Source: Candidatus Symbiobacter mobilis CR
Lineage (GTDB): Bacteria; Pseudomonadota; Gammaproteobacteria; Burkholderiales; Burkholderiaceae_C
Assembly (NCBI RefSeq): GCF_000477435.1
Contig: NC_022576.1
Span: forward strand, 620,001-684,000
Direction of reading: 5' to 3'
Length of the DNA: 64,000 bases
Below, in pieces: positions 37,569 through 45,938 of the stretch; position 1 is the stretch's first letter; each line of letters begins with the position of its first letter. The translations under genes were made by a program, and so were the position numbers. The notes beneath the pieces were generated by a model. It searched no databases, was not told the origin of the DNA, and saw only the letters and a list, made by a program, of their open reading frames with translations.

Positions 37569-37984
37569 TGCGTCGCGCCTATGTTGATAGCTGTGTGTGC
37601 ATCTATTGGGTGGAGCAGGAAGCGCCGCAATCCGAAGCGGCTTTGCGCTGGTTGGCGGACAACGCCGATGCTGTGCTCCATGTGTCGCCGCTGGTGCGAC
37701 TGGAAGTCATGGTCAAGCCGATGCGCCTCCACCAAATCGCGCTCATTGATGCCTATGAATTGCTGCTGTCACGCCAGACCTGGCTTTCCATCAACGATGC
37801 GATATTTGCCCATGCACTGGACCTGCGCAGCCAGTTTGGCCTGAAAACGCCGGATGCATTGCATTTGGCCACCGCGCAGCATCATGGTTGCAATGAAATC
37901 TGGACCAACGACAACCGGTTGAAGGTGGCGGCAGGAGCCATGGCGGTACATGTCTTGGCAACGACAGACCCATCCAGTCCATGA
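37568..37984 (+). CDS. VapC-like PIN-domain toxin
   Basis: This 138-residue PIN-domain protein has the acidic residues of the metal site: Asp in YVDSCVCIYW (~6), Glu in VRLEVMVKP, Asp in LKTPDALHLATA and Asp in WTNDNRL. Such toxins cleave tRNA or mRNA in the cytoplasm and are neutralised by the antitoxin encoded just upstream. The last few residues run into the next, remnant region. Confidence 0.85.
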   Translation: MRRAYVDSCVCIYWVEQEAPQSEAALRWLADNADAVLHVSPLVRLEVMVKPMRLHQIALIDAYELLLSRQTWLSINDAIFAHALDLRSQFGLKTPDALHLATAQHHGCNEIWTNDNRLKVAAGAMAVHVLATTDPSSP

Positions 37985-38000
37985 AGGCTCCAGCCCAACC

Positions 38001-38174
38001 GTACCCGATGCGCTGACTGCGCGCCTGAAGGAACAGCCTAGGCGTTTCAATCCGATGTTGGAAGCTGCGCTCGTCGCCATTCTCTGGACGGACGAGAAGC
38101 GCGAATGGGAGGGCATGCTGCCCAAGATCAAGGTGCCGCCGCCGGAACTGTTTTCGTTGGATTCCTATACGCTA
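38001..38174 (+). pseudogene. N-terminal remnant of a pglZ-like (BREX phosphatase) gene
   Basis: About 58 codons read DALTARLKEQPRRF, VAILWTDEKREWEGMLPKIK and PELFSLDSYT. The VxxLWTDxxxxWE pattern followed by PELF-L-xY resembles the start of PglZ, the alkaline-phosphatase-like protein of BREX systems (PglZ type B). The similarity stops at about 38174, after which only VOC-gene leader sequence follows, and no BREX gene is nearby. It is in frame with the preceding VapC region but has no start of its own. Confidence 0.5.
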
Positions 38175-38239
38175 CTGTGCGACGATCAACAAGAGGGAAA
38201 TATAAGACCCATCGTTACTTTTCACCACAAGGAACTTCC

Positions 38240-38632
38240 ATGCTTGCCCATTCGCTATCCCCCTGCATCACAACGAACAAGATCGATGAATCCCGCGATT
38301 TCTATATCAGGCACTTGGGTGCAAAAGTCACTTTCGACTGCGGCTGGTACGTCAACCTCGAATTCGGGAGCGGCGCCTCCCTGCAATTCATGGCGCCTCA
38401 GCTCGATCAGCCTGTTTGCCATCCCGTCGGTTTGACGTACAACTTCAGCGTTTCCGATGTCGATGCCGAGTTCCAGTCGCTCACAGCTTCCGGGTTGGTT
38501 GTAGTCATGCCGCTCGAAGACCATCCCTGGGGAGATCGTGGCTTTGCCATTCTGGATCCCAACGGCATCGTGCTGTACATCTATTCCGAGCGGGAACCCA
38601 GCCCGGAGTTCCAGCAATACTACAAGTGCTGA
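38240..38632 (+). CDS. VOC-family (glyoxalase-like) protein
   Basis: The ATG at 38240 follows an AAGGAA site and gives 130 residues. The sequence shows the paired beta-alpha-beta units of the glyoxalase/bleomycin-resistance fold: CITTNKIDESRDFYIRHLG and, in the second half, RGFAILDPNGIVLYIYSE. The function is likely a small-molecule binding or metal enzyme in the cytoplasm; the substrate is unknown. The stop is five bases from the next start. Confidence 0.85.
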   Translation: MLAHSLSPCITTNKIDESRDFYIRHLGAKVTFDCGWYVNLEFGSGASLQFMAPQLDQPVCHPVGLTYNFSVSDVDAEFQSLTASGLVVVMPLEDHPWGDRGFAILDPNGIVLYIYSEREPSPEFQQYYKC

Positions 38633-38636
38633 TGCC

Positions 38637-38996
38637 ATGTCCGCCAGAAGCATCTCCACCTTGCTCGAAGACATACGTCTTCTCGATCCAACTCGCTTTG
38701 CGCTTGTGCAGGCGTTGAGAGAAATCATTCTGGGTTTGGATTCCTCCATCTCTGAGGAAGTGAAGTACGGCGGGTTCTTGTTTTCCGCTCCCAAACCGTT
38801 TTGTGGCGTCTTTTCCTACGCAAAGCACGTTTCCGTGGAATTCGGTGCGGGCGCGTCGCTTCCAGACAAGTTTGGCGTACTGGAGGGGGCAGGCAAATTT
38901 CGTAGGCACATCAAGCTCGACTCGGCGCAGGATATCTTGGGGAAACATGTCCGCGAATATCTCTCCTTGGCGCTCAAGCTGTCCTCGGAACCGTGA
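38637..38996 (+). CDS. DUF1801-like protein
   Basis: This 119-residue protein has the DUF1801 pattern (LREIILGLDSSISEEVKYGG, then PFCGVFSYAKHVSVEF, GKHVREYLSLAL) found in small YdhG-like proteins. The function is unknown. The upstream extension of the open frame overlaps the VOC gene and is a shadow. It is probably co-transcribed with the VOC gene. Confidence 0.75.
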   Translation: MSARSISTLLEDIRLLDPTRFALVQALREIILGLDSSISEEVKYGGFLFSAPKPFCGVFSYAKHVSVEFGAGASLPDKFGVLEGAGKFRRHIKLDSAQDILGKHVREYLSLALKLSSEP

Positions 38997-39020
38997 GGAC
39001 TGCTCAACCACTATTCCATC

Positions 39021-39242
39021 ATGCGTTTGTTCGGACTATTTTTTCTGATTGTCGGAGTCGTGGTCACCATGGCTGCTGTGACTATCGGTATGCCATTCAC
39101 CGGTGTTTATCTGCTGGGATTCATCGGCACTGGCGGCAGAGAGGCAGGCAAGGAATTGCTGATGTTCTTGCCGGCAACGCTGGGGTGCTTTGGCGTTGGC
39201 TTTGCTTTGATCAAGATCGGTCTATCCATGCGCAGACGGTAA
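39021..39242 (+). CDS. Small membrane protein
   Basis: This 73-residue protein has two hydrophobic segments (FFLIVGVVVTMAAVTIGMPF and FLPATLGCFGVGFALIKIG) with a positively charged C-terminus (MRRR), consistent with an inner-membrane protein of two helices. No family is recognised. It is the last gene of the accessory stretch before phoH. Confidence 0.6.
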   Translation: MRLFGLFFLIVGVVVTMAAVTIGMPFTGVYLLGFIGTGGREAGKELLMFLPATLGCFGVGFALIKIGLSMRRR

Positions 39243-39308
39243 GTCTGGCATCGCACGGGCAAGCCAGTAGCCCGGCGGCAGCGCAACGACATACCCCATA
39301 CGACATTC

Positions 39309-40235
39309 ATGATTCGCAAACACCAATTCACCCCTGCCAACAACACACGGCTACAGCACCTGTGCGGGCCGATGGATTCCCATTTGCGGACCATCGAAGC
39401 GCATTTGGCGGTGCGCATCGAGCACCGGCATGGGCACTTTCGCGTAGACGGAGCCAAAGGCCCGACGAACCAGTGCATCGAGTTGCTGCAAGCCCTGTAC
39501 GAAATGGCCGACCGCCCGATTGAGGACGGGGTATTGCGCACGATGCTCGGCGACCCTGTTCCCGAGCTGGACGAAGCAGCCTTTGCCATCGCCGCAGGCA
39601 GGCGACAAGTGCAGCCGCGTTCTGCCAATCAGGCACGCTATCTGGAGGCTATCGCCACGCACGACCTCACTTTCGGGCTGGGGCCTGCGGGAACCGGCAA
39701 GACTTACCTGGCCGTGGCCATGGCTGTCGATGCCTTGCAGCGCAGCGCCGTGCAACGCATCGTGCTGACCCGCCCTGCGGTGGAAGCCGGGGAAAGGCTG
39801 GGCTTTTTGCCTGGAGACCTGACGCAAAAAATCGACCCCTATCTGCGCCCGCTCTACGATGCCCTGTACGACCTGCTGGGGCTGGAAGCCGTGCAAGGCG
39901 CCATCGACCGGCGAACGATTGAGGTCGCCCCGCTCGCATTCATGCGCGGGCGTACGCTCAACGCAGCGTTCGTGATCCTCGACGAAGCGCAAAACACCAC
40001 GGCGGCGCAGATGAAGATGTTTCTAACCCGCATGGGGCAGGGGTCGAAAGTCGTCGTCACGGGGGATACGAGCCAGATCGACTTGCCCCCTTCCCAACCC
40101 AGTGGCCTCGTCGATGCGTTGCACGTGCTGCGCGACGTGGAAGGCCTTGCCGTATGCCGTCTCACCAGCGCCGACGTGGTGCGGCACCCGCTGGTGGCGA
40201 AGATCGTCAACGCCTACGATGCGAGTAGCCGATAG
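39309..40235 (+). CDS. phoH: PhoH-like ATPase (YbeZ)
   Basis: This 308-residue protein has the PhoH plan: Walker A GPAGTGKT (~125), VEAGERLGFLPGD, FMRGRTLN and Walker B FVILDEAQN (~220), then VVTGDTSQIDLP. PhoH/YbeZ is an ATPase that works with the RNase YbeY in rRNA processing. In most Burkholderiales ybeY and corC follow directly, but here ccmE comes next and ybeY is not in the window. Confidence 0.93.
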   Translation: MIRKHQFTPANNTRLQHLCGPMDSHLRTIEAHLAVRIEHRHGHFRVDGAKGPTNQCIELLQALYEMADRPIEDGVLRTMLGDPVPELDEAAFAIAAGRRQVQPRSANQARYLEAIATHDLTFGLGPAGTGKTYLAVAMAVDALQRSAVQRIVLTRPAVEAGERLGFLPGDLTQKIDPYLRPLYDALYDLLGLEAVQGAIDRRTIEVAPLAFMRGRTLNAAFVILDEAQNTTAAQMKMFLTRMGQGSKVVVTGDTSQIDLPPSQPSGLVDALHVLRDVEGLAVCRLTSADVVRHPLVAKIVNAYDASSR

Positions 40236-40270
40236 CACCCAGCACCCGCTATCTGGACAATCCCGCGCCT

Positions 40271-40693
40271 ATGCGACCCGCTCCCCATCGCTTGCTACTC
40301 CTCGTCGGCGCAGTTGCCAGCGTAGCGTTGACGGCGTTCTTCGTGCTCGACGCACTGCAAAGCAACCTTGTTTTCTATTTCACGCCTTCCGAAGTCTTGG
40401 CCCACAAAGCGCCGCAGCAGGGGGTGTTCCGAATTGGCGGGGTGGTGCGGGAAGGGTCGGTAGTGCGGACGGGGTTGACGATTGCCTTTCGCGTCACCGA
40501 CCTGGTGCATGATGTGGACGTGATGTACACCGGTGCTTTGCCCGACTTGTTCCGGGAAGGGAAGGGCGTGGTGGTGCAGGGGAGCTTTGGCGCGCAAGGG
40601 CAGTTCGTCGCCAGGGAAGTACTGGCCAAGCACGACGAAAACTACCGCCCCCCGGGGGCACGAACTTCAGCCCCCGCGCAACCCGGCGCCTAG
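40271..40693 (+). CDS. ccmE: Cytochrome c maturation protein CcmE
   Basis: This 140-residue protein has one N-terminal membrane helix (LLLLVGAVASVALTAFFVL) and a periplasmic OB-fold. The heme chaperone motif H121-xxx-Y125 (VLAKHDENYRPP) is intact. CcmE binds heme covalently and passes it to apocytochrome c. It stands alone, away from any other ccm gene in the window. Its 3' end overlaps the convergent rlmE gene by 27 bp. Confidence 0.93.
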   Translation: MRPAPHRLLLLVGAVASVALTAFFVLDALQSNLVFYFTPSEVLAHKAPQQGVFRIGGVVREGSVVRTGLTIAFRVTDLVHDVDVMYTGALPDLFREGKGVVVQGSFGAQGQFVAREVLAKHDENYRPPGARTSAPAQPGA

Positions 40694-41308
40694 CAAATAC
40701 GTCTCGGAAGACTGCGTGCGGGAAGCCTGGGGCTTGAAGCGGCGCACAGTGCGGAACGTCTGCCGAAACAGTTGATCCAAGGCGGCATAGCTGCCAGCGT
40801 GAAAGGTTTTGGCCACCACGCTGCCCGCAGGATGCAGCCAAGCGCTGGCAACGTCCACGACCGTCTCGACCAGCTCTTCGACCCGTGCGGAATCGACGGA
40901 ATCGATGCCGCTGAGGTTGGGCGCCATGTCCGACAACACCACGTCAACCTGCCGCCCGGACAGCAATGCGTCGAATTCCGTGCGAATGGCGTCGTCGCGA
41001 ATGTCCCCGCGCAGGATATGCACCCCGTCGATTTGCTCCATCGGGAGTAGATCAAGCGCAATCAGCAGGCTGTTGCGACCCGCGCCAGGCATCGCTGCCC
41101 AGCGCCTGCGCACGTACTGGCTCCACGCGCCGGGGGCGGCGCCGAGATCGACGACGCACTGCCCTGGGCGAAACAGGTGCAGCTTCTCATCGATTTCCTG
41201 GAGCTTGAACGCAGAGCGGGCGCGGTAGTCCTGTTCCTGGGCGCGACGGACGTAGGGGTCGTGAACATGCGATTGGAACCAGGCCCGTTGCCCTTTTTTG
41301 GTGCTCAT
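40667..41308 (-). CDS. rlmE: 23S rRNA 2'-O-ribose U2552 methyltransferase
   Basis: This 213-residue RrmJ/FtsJ protein has SAM motif VVDLGAAPGAWSQYV, the DVVLSDMAPNLSG motif, VAKTFHAG (catalytic Lys) and the final SSETYLL (catalytic Glu). It methylates U2552 in the ribosomal A-loop. It is divergent from yhbY with only 23 bp between the start codons, an arrangement seen in many Burkholderiales. Confidence 0.95.
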   Translation of the reverse strand: MSTKKGQRAWFQSHVHDPYVRRAQEQDYRARSAFKLQEIDEKLHLFRPGQCVVDLGAAPGAWSQYVRRRWAAMPGAGRNSLLIALDLLPMEQIDGVHILRGDIRDDAIRTEFDALLSGRQVDVVLSDMAPNLSGIDSVDSARVEELVETVVDVASAWLHPAGSVVAKTFHAGSYAALDQLFRQTFRTVRRFKPQASRTQSSETYLLGAGLRGG

Positions 41309-41331
41309 GGTGTGCCCCCGATAATCCTGCC

Positions 41332-41814
41332 ATGCCCGCCCTGACCTTGCCCCCCGCGCAGCGCAAGCTGTACCGTGCCGAAGCCCATCATCTCGACCCC
41401 GTCGTGATGGTGGGGTCTTCGGGTTTGTCCGATGCCGTCAAGAAAGAGGTCGACGCCGCCTTGCGTGCGCATGGCCTGATCAAGGTGCGGGTGTTCAGCG
41501 ACGACCGCAGCGAGCGGGAAGCGATGTTGGCAACGCTGGCCGATGAACTCAATGCAGCGCCCATCGGGCATCTGGGCAAGCTGTTGATGCTGTGGCGGGC
41601 CATTCCCGAACGCAGCAAACCCATCGATCCCGACCGCAAACCCGGCCCCAAAAAAGTCAAGGTGCTGAAATACAGCAAGCGAGGCGGGCAACGTCCGGAA
41701 GTCAAGATCGTGCGGGTGCTGGGCAACCAGCGGCTGACGCCGGGGGGCAAGGTCAAGAAGATCAAACGCGCCCATACCGTCAGCGCGAAGAAAAGGCCGC
41801 CTGGGGGGGTGTAG
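41332..41814 (+). CDS. yhbY: YhbY family RNA-binding (CRM domain) protein
   Basis: This 160-residue protein has the CRM/YhbY fold: LRAEAHHLDP-type start (YRAEAHHLDPVVMVGSSGLS), VKKEVDAALRAHGLIKVRV and GKLLMLWR. YhbY associates with pre-50S particles. Residues after ~98 form a long basic tail (many Lys and Arg, KYSKRGG, KVKKIKRAH) beyond the ~97 residues of the E. coli protein, as in other betaproteobacteria. The stop codon lies inside a REP-like sequence. Confidence 0.92.
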   Translation: MPALTLPPAQRKLYRAEAHHLDPVVMVGSSGLSDAVKKEVDAALRAHGLIKVRVFSDDRSEREAMLATLADELNAAPIGHLGKLLMLWRAIPERSKPIDPDRKPGPKKVKVLKYSKRGGQRPEVKIVRVLGNQRLTPGGKVKKIKRAHTVSAKKRPPGGV

Positions 41815-41830
41815 GAGCGACAAAAGTCGC
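41811..41830. repeat. REP-like half element (copy A)
   Basis: GTAGGAGCGAC is followed by AAAA and GTCGC, forming a GCGAC/GTCGC hairpin. The same sequence except the loop is found at 47971-47990. It overlaps the yhbY stop codon. Confidence 0.7.
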
Positions 41831-41919
41831 GATGCGGCCTTGCCCCAGTACAACGCCAAGGTTCGCGCATCCTCCCTTGGCCTGCTGTGGGCACTGACGA
41901 TGTCTACAGCCCCGCCTGC

Positions 41920-42396
41920 TTACTTGTATTCCACCGTGACGATGTCGTAGCAACGCAGCCCGCCGGGGGCTTGCACTTCGGCGACATCACCTTCGCGCTT
42001 GCCGATGAGCGCTCGGGCAATGGGGCTGTTGATGTTGATCCGCCCCTGTTTGAGGTCGGCTTCGTCCTCGCCCACGATTTGGTAGGTTGATCGCTGCCCA
42101 CTGTCTTCGTCTTCGAGCGTGACGGTCGCGCCGAACACCACCAAGCCATTGGCCTGCAATTGCGCCGGGTCGATGACCTGCGCGCTGGCCAGCTTGGCCT
42201 CCAGTTCCTGGATGCGGCCTTCGATGAACCCTTGGCGGTTTTTGGCTGCGTCGTATTCGGCGTTTTCGCTGAGGTCGCCCTGCGAGCGTGCTTCGGCAAT
42301 GGCTTCGATGACTGCCGGACGATCAACCGTTTTGAGACGATGCAATTCGGCATGCAGTTGCTCTGCGCCGCGTCGGGTCATGGGATAAGTGGCCAC
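41920..42396 (-). CDS. greA: Transcription elongation factor GreA
   Basis: The GTG at 42396 gives 158 residues, exactly the usual GreA length, with the standard [17 protein letters not shown] start, and it follows a CTGGAG site. Motifs include [18 protein letters not shown] (the coiled-coil tip with the conserved acidic residues) and the C-terminal FKBP-like domain. GreA rescues backtracked RNA polymerase by transcript cleavage. A run of T's lies just upstream on this strand and may mark transcription from or end of the lnt transcript. Confidence 0.95.
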   Translation of the reverse strand: MATYPMTRRGAEQLHAELHRLKTVDRPAVIEAIAEARSQGDLSENAEYDAAKNRQGFIEGRIQELEAKLASAQVIDPAQLQANGLVVFGATVTLEDEDSGQRSTYQIVGEDEADLKQGRININSPIARALIGKREGDVAEVQAPGGLRCYDIVTVEYK

Positions 42397-42518
42397 CGAA
42401 TGCTCCAGATAGAAAAAAAAGGAAAAAAAAACGCCGGACGCTTTGTGCTCAGCGATATCGAAGCCCAACAGGGCGTAGAGCCTCCATCGCTGGCACAGGC
42501 CGTTCGGCGGCTGGCAGA

Positions 42519-44093
42519 TTATGCCGAATCCCGTTTTTGGTGCATGGGAAGGGCACGAAGCCCCGGCGCCAGCATCCCAAGCAGCCCCAGCACCCATAGC
42601 GGAAGCAGCCCCCACTGGCCCATCCACCATGCATAGGGAGTAAGCCCGGTGCGGCCTTGCACGGTGGCATCGAGCACGGTGGCGGTGTGGGGCGCGGCGG
42701 CGTGGCGCACGTGCCCGGTGTGGTCGATCACCACAGTGCGGCCGGTGTTGGTCACCAGCAGCAAGGGGCGGGCAAATTCCCGGGCACGCACGCGGGCGAT
42801 GTGCAGATGTTGGTCCATCGCCAGATGCTCGCCGAACCACCCCAGGTTGCTGAGGTTGGCGAGGATCGTCGGCGCACGGGCCGCATGGGAGAACGACGCA
42901 GCCATTTCCTCAGGGAACAGGGTCTCGTAGCAAATCGATGCCGCGATGCGTTGCCCTTGGTAGGTGAGAGGGGGTTGGGGCAGAGGCCCCCGTTCAAAAT
43001 CTCCGTAAGGGATGTGCAGCATCTCGCGGAACCACGCAAATGGCACGGGGGTGAATTCGCCAAAAGGGACGAGGTGATGCTTGTCGTACTGCCACGGCAT
43101 ACCCAGCGCGACGACGGAATTGGTGTATCCGGCCTCCATATCCCCCAGCGTGATGCCGACGAGGGCTACGCGCTGGGTCTGCGCGTAGTGGTCTGCCAGC
43201 TCGCGCCAATAGCCGGGGGGGAGCCTGCGCGGCAGAACGGGAATCGCCGTTTCCGGCGTGAGTGTGAGGGCCGCCGGGCTGCGGAACAGCGCTGCGGCGT
43301 ACCACTGCAACGATTGCGGGATGCCGCGCCGGGCGTCGAATTTCTCATCCTGTGGGATGTTGCCTTGCAGCAGGCGCACCGATAGTTCCCCGGCAGACTG
43401 CGTGGATGGCATGTCCGCAAGATAGGGGGCGATACACAGCGCAAGGAGGAGCGTCAGCATCGACATCGGGCTTGCGCCTACGGTTTGCCAGGTGCGCGCT
43501 GCAAGCAAACGGGCAGATAGCGCAGCGATAGCGACCGCCAAGGCGCCGGTGCCGTAGACGCCGACCCAGGGAATCCAAGGGGCCAAGGGTCCGTCGATTT
43601 GTGCATACCCGACTGCTCCCCATCCAAATCCGCTCCACAGCGTGCCACGGCATAGCTCGGCCAGCATCCACAGTGCGGAAAGAAGTAGGGCACGCAGCAA
43701 AGGGGAGGGTGGAGCAGCCCGGACATACCACGCACAAACCAGCACCTGGTATACAGCCAGCCCTGCGGCCAGCGCCAGCACCGAAGCCACTGCCATGGCC
43801 GGGGGCATCCCTCCGTAGGTGTGCAGCGATACGAAAACCCAGGCCAAGGCGCACCCAAACTGTGCCAGAGCAAAGCCCGCAGCAACCCGTACCGCTGCGC
43901 GGGGGGTGGCACAGGCATCGATCAATGCGGCAAACATCGCCAGCGCCAACCAGGACACCCACCACGCAGTCTGCCCACGTTCCAGCCCTATCGCGCTCCA
44001 GCCAGGGGACAGTGAAATAGGCCATGCCAGGCTGGCTGCCTGCATGGCTCCGGCCAGCACGGCCAACGCCGACGATCCTGTTCCACCCCGCAT
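42519..44093 (-). CDS. lnt: Apolipoprotein N-acyltransferase
   Basis: This 524-residue membrane enzyme adds the third acyl chain to lipoproteins. The ATG at 44093 is chosen because the protein then starts just before the first membrane helix; the upstream frame is a shadow of corC. An N-terminal block of membrane helices is followed by a carbon-nitrogen hydrolase domain with the triad Glu in LTPETAIP (~279), Lys in [12 protein letters not shown] (~337) and Cys in ASICYETLF (~386), close to E. coli positions 267, 335 and 387. It follows corC by 31 bp. Confidence 0.93.
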   Translation of the reverse strand: MRGGTGSSALAVLAGAMQAASLAWPISLSPGWSAIGLERGQTAWWVSWLALAMFAALIDACATPRAAVRVAAGFALAQFGCALAWVFVSLHTYGGMPPAMAVASVLALAAGLAVYQVLVCAWYVRAAPPSPLLRALLLSALWMLAELCRGTLWSGFGWGAVGYAQIDGPLAPWIPWVGVYGTGALAVAIAALSARLLAARTWQTVGASPMSMLTLLLALCIAPYLADMPSTQSAGELSVRLLQGNIPQDEKFDARRGIPQSLQWYAAALFRSPAALTLTPETAIPVLPRRLPPGYWRELADHYAQTQRVALVGITLGDMEAGYTNSVVALGMPWQYDKHHLVPFGEFTPVPFAWFREMLHIPYGDFERGPLPQPPLTYQGQRIAASICYETLFPEEMAASFSHAARAPTILANLSNLGWFGEHLAMDQHLHIARVRAREFARPLLLVTNTGRTVVIDHTGHVRHAAAPHTATVLDATVQGRTGLTPYAWWMGQWGLLPLWVLGLLGMLAPGLRALPMHQKRDSA

Positions 44094-44124
44094 CAGGGGC
44101 TGCCCCTGTTGTGCCCAGCGCAGC

Positions 44125-45030
44125 TTACTGCGGGGCATCGTCGGGATGGCGCACGTTGAACCACTGGACGTAGCCGCCCTTGGCATAGACCACCGAAAAA
44201 CGCAACCCACACAGCTCGTAGTGCTCCCCACGCTGGGGAACGTGGCCCATTCGGTGCGCAATCAACCCGCCGATGGTGTCGAGTTCCTGCTCCTCGGCGG
44301 AATTGCTGCGGTCGATGTGGATGCCCAGCACGTACTCGACCCGTTCGATGGGGGAATCGCCGCTGACGGTGTAGCTGTGATCGGGCACGTCATAGATGCT
44401 GCCTTCGCTTTTGCCGGAGTCGAACTCGTCTTCGATGTCGCCGACGATGACTTCGAGCACATCCTCAATGGTGATCAGCCCTGCCACCTCGCCGTACTCG
44501 TCGATCACGATGGCCAGGTGGTTGTGGTTGCTTTGGAAGTCCCGCAGCAAGTCGTTGAGTCGCTTGCTTTCTGGAACGAACACGGCGGGCCGCAGCAGAC
44601 TACGTACCTCAATGCCCGGGTTGCGGTGCCATTTGAGCAAGTCCTTGGCCAGCAACACGCCAACGATGTTTTCCCGCCGTCCTTCGAAGACGGGGTAGCG
44701 CGAATGGCCGGAGCAGATCACCCCGTCAAGCATCACCTCTGGCATGGCACCGAGGTCGATCATGTCCATGCGCGCAGAAGGAACCATCACGTCGCCCGCG
44801 CTCATCTCGGCCATGCGGATTACCCCTTCGAGCATGTGCCGCGAGTCGGTGGGGATTAGCTCTTGCCGCTCGGCCCGGAGCAAGGTATCGAGCAGCTCGC
44901 TCGTCGAATCCGGCCCAGGGTGGATGAACTCGGCGATTTTTTGGAGCAGCGTGCGCTTGTCTTCCCCATCGAGTGGGGGGGCGGAATGATCGTTCACGGT
45001 GGAAAAAGCTGGACCCCACAGGGAACACAC
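44125..45030 (-). CDS. corC: CorC/HlyC-type CBS-domain protein
   Basis: This 301-residue cytoplasmic protein has two CBS domains (ARMDMIDLG, IVGVLLAKDLL; VPESKRLNDLLRDFQ, GLITIEDVLEVIVGDIEDE) and a C-terminal CorC_HlyC domain (YTVSGDSPIERV). It supports magnesium/cobalt transport or lipoprotein-linked functions, and is usually encoded before lnt, as here. The first ~11 residues may be leader; a GTG at 44997 is an alternative start. Gene order is corC-lnt on the minus strand. Confidence 0.92.
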   Translation of the reverse strand: MCSLWGPAFSTVNDHSAPPLDGEDKRTLLQKIAEFIHPGPDSTSELLDTLLRAERQELIPTDSRHMLEGVIRMAEMSAGDVMVPSARMDMIDLGAMPEVMLDGVICSGHSRYPVFEGRRENIVGVLLAKDLLKWHRNPGIEVRSLLRPAVFVPESKRLNDLLRDFQSNHNHLAIVIDEYGEVAGLITIEDVLEVIVGDIEDEFDSGKSEGSIYDVPDHSYTVSGDSPIERVEYVLGIHIDRSNSAEEQELDTIGGLIAHRMGHVPQRGEHYELCGLRFSVVYAKGGYVQWFNVRHPDDAPQ

Positions 45031-45134
45031 CCGGCGCGCCTAGTGCTCAAGTAAGCACTCAGGCACCGGCTGCACGGGAATGGCGGGATACGTCCGTTTG
45101 CGTGAAGGATAGCGGATTCGAGAAGAGCCTGGGC

Positions 45135-45935
45135 CTATAACGCCAATCGTTGCGGCGGGCTATGCAGAGACAACCGCAGCACATCGCCCCGAACGGGCGT
45201 GGAACTAGCGTTCCAATCCCCCAGCACGAACCGCGCATATCCATCACCCAAGCGATGTTCCCTGGGCCGGTGCGTGTGGCCGTGAATCAGCGTGTGTGCT
45301 CCCGCCGCCTGCAGCCATTCCAGCACCAGCGCATCGTCCACGTCTGCATCGGGTTTCCGTTGGGCGCTGCTGGCTGCGCGCAGGGTGCGCGCCGTAGTGC
45401 GACGCTCCTGCAAGGACAACGACAGAAATTGCTCCATCCATGCGGGGGAACGAACCTCATTGCGGAAACGCTGGTATTCGACATCGCCTTGGCACAAGGC
45501 GTCCCCGTGCGAAAGCAGCCAGCGTTGTCCACCGAAAACCAGGATTGTTGGATCCGCGAGCCACTGGAACCCACATGCCTGGGCAAAGCGGGTGCCTAGC
45601 AAGAAGTCCCGATTGCCTGGCAAGAAAAACAACGCGGCCTTGCAGGATGCTGCCTGGAGCACGGCTTGGCAGCGACGCTCCCACACTGCCTGGGCGTGCG
45701 GCGCATCAAGCACATCATCGCCAACCCAGACCTCGAACACATCGCCCAGCAGGAATAGGGCGTCGGCAGTGGTGGTTTGCAGATAGTGCTCCCACTGCGC
45801 AAACGTTTGTGGATCGGATTCCGACAAATGCACGTCGGCAATGCAATCGACCGTTTGCCAGCCTGGGGGGGCGTCGACGGTCGGCCAGGGCGGGGTGGCG
45901 TGCATGGGAGCGTAGGCGAAGGGCGCGCAATGCAA
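45135..45935 (-). CDS. lpxH: UDP-2,3-diacylglucosamine diphosphatase
   Basis: This 266-residue metallophosphoesterase hydrolyses UDP-diacylglucosamine to lipid X in lipid A synthesis. It has the metal-binding motifs IADVHLS, GDVFEVWVGDD, PGNRDFL, LLSHGDALC and IHGHTHRP. It starts three bases after the ppiB stop. The first ~27 residues before the DxH strand are a little longer than usual, so a second ATG at residue 11 is possible. Confidence 0.93.
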   Translation of the reverse strand: MHCAPFAYAPMHATPPWPTVDAPPGWQTVDCIADVHLSESDPQTFAQWEHYLQTTTADALFLLGDVFEVWVGDDVLDAPHAQAVWERRCQAVLQAASCKAALFFLPGNRDFLLGTRFAQACGFQWLADPTILVFGGQRWLLSHGDALCQGDVEYQRFRNEVRSPAWMEQFLSLSLQERRTTARTLRAASSAQRKPDADVDDALVLEWLQAAGAHTLIHGHTHRPREHRLGDGYARFVLGDWNASSTPVRGDVLRLSLHSPPQRLAL

Positions 45936-45938
45936 TCG

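Noticed and set aside
40667..40693. Overlap of ccmE and rlmE as a sign of a wrong start or frame
   Set aside because: Both proteins are complete with their C-terminal motifs, and short convergent overlaps recur in this window (ksgA/barstar, amgK/hemG).
42405..42432. T-run before greA as a Rho-independent terminator for lnt
   Set aside because: No stable hairpin lies directly before it on the minus strand; the nearest GCCG/CGGC pair is about 80 bases away.
42397..42840. N-terminal extension of greA to 306 residues
   Set aside because: It overlaps the real lnt 3' end, and the GTG at 42396 gives the exact GreA length with a Shine-Dalgarno site.
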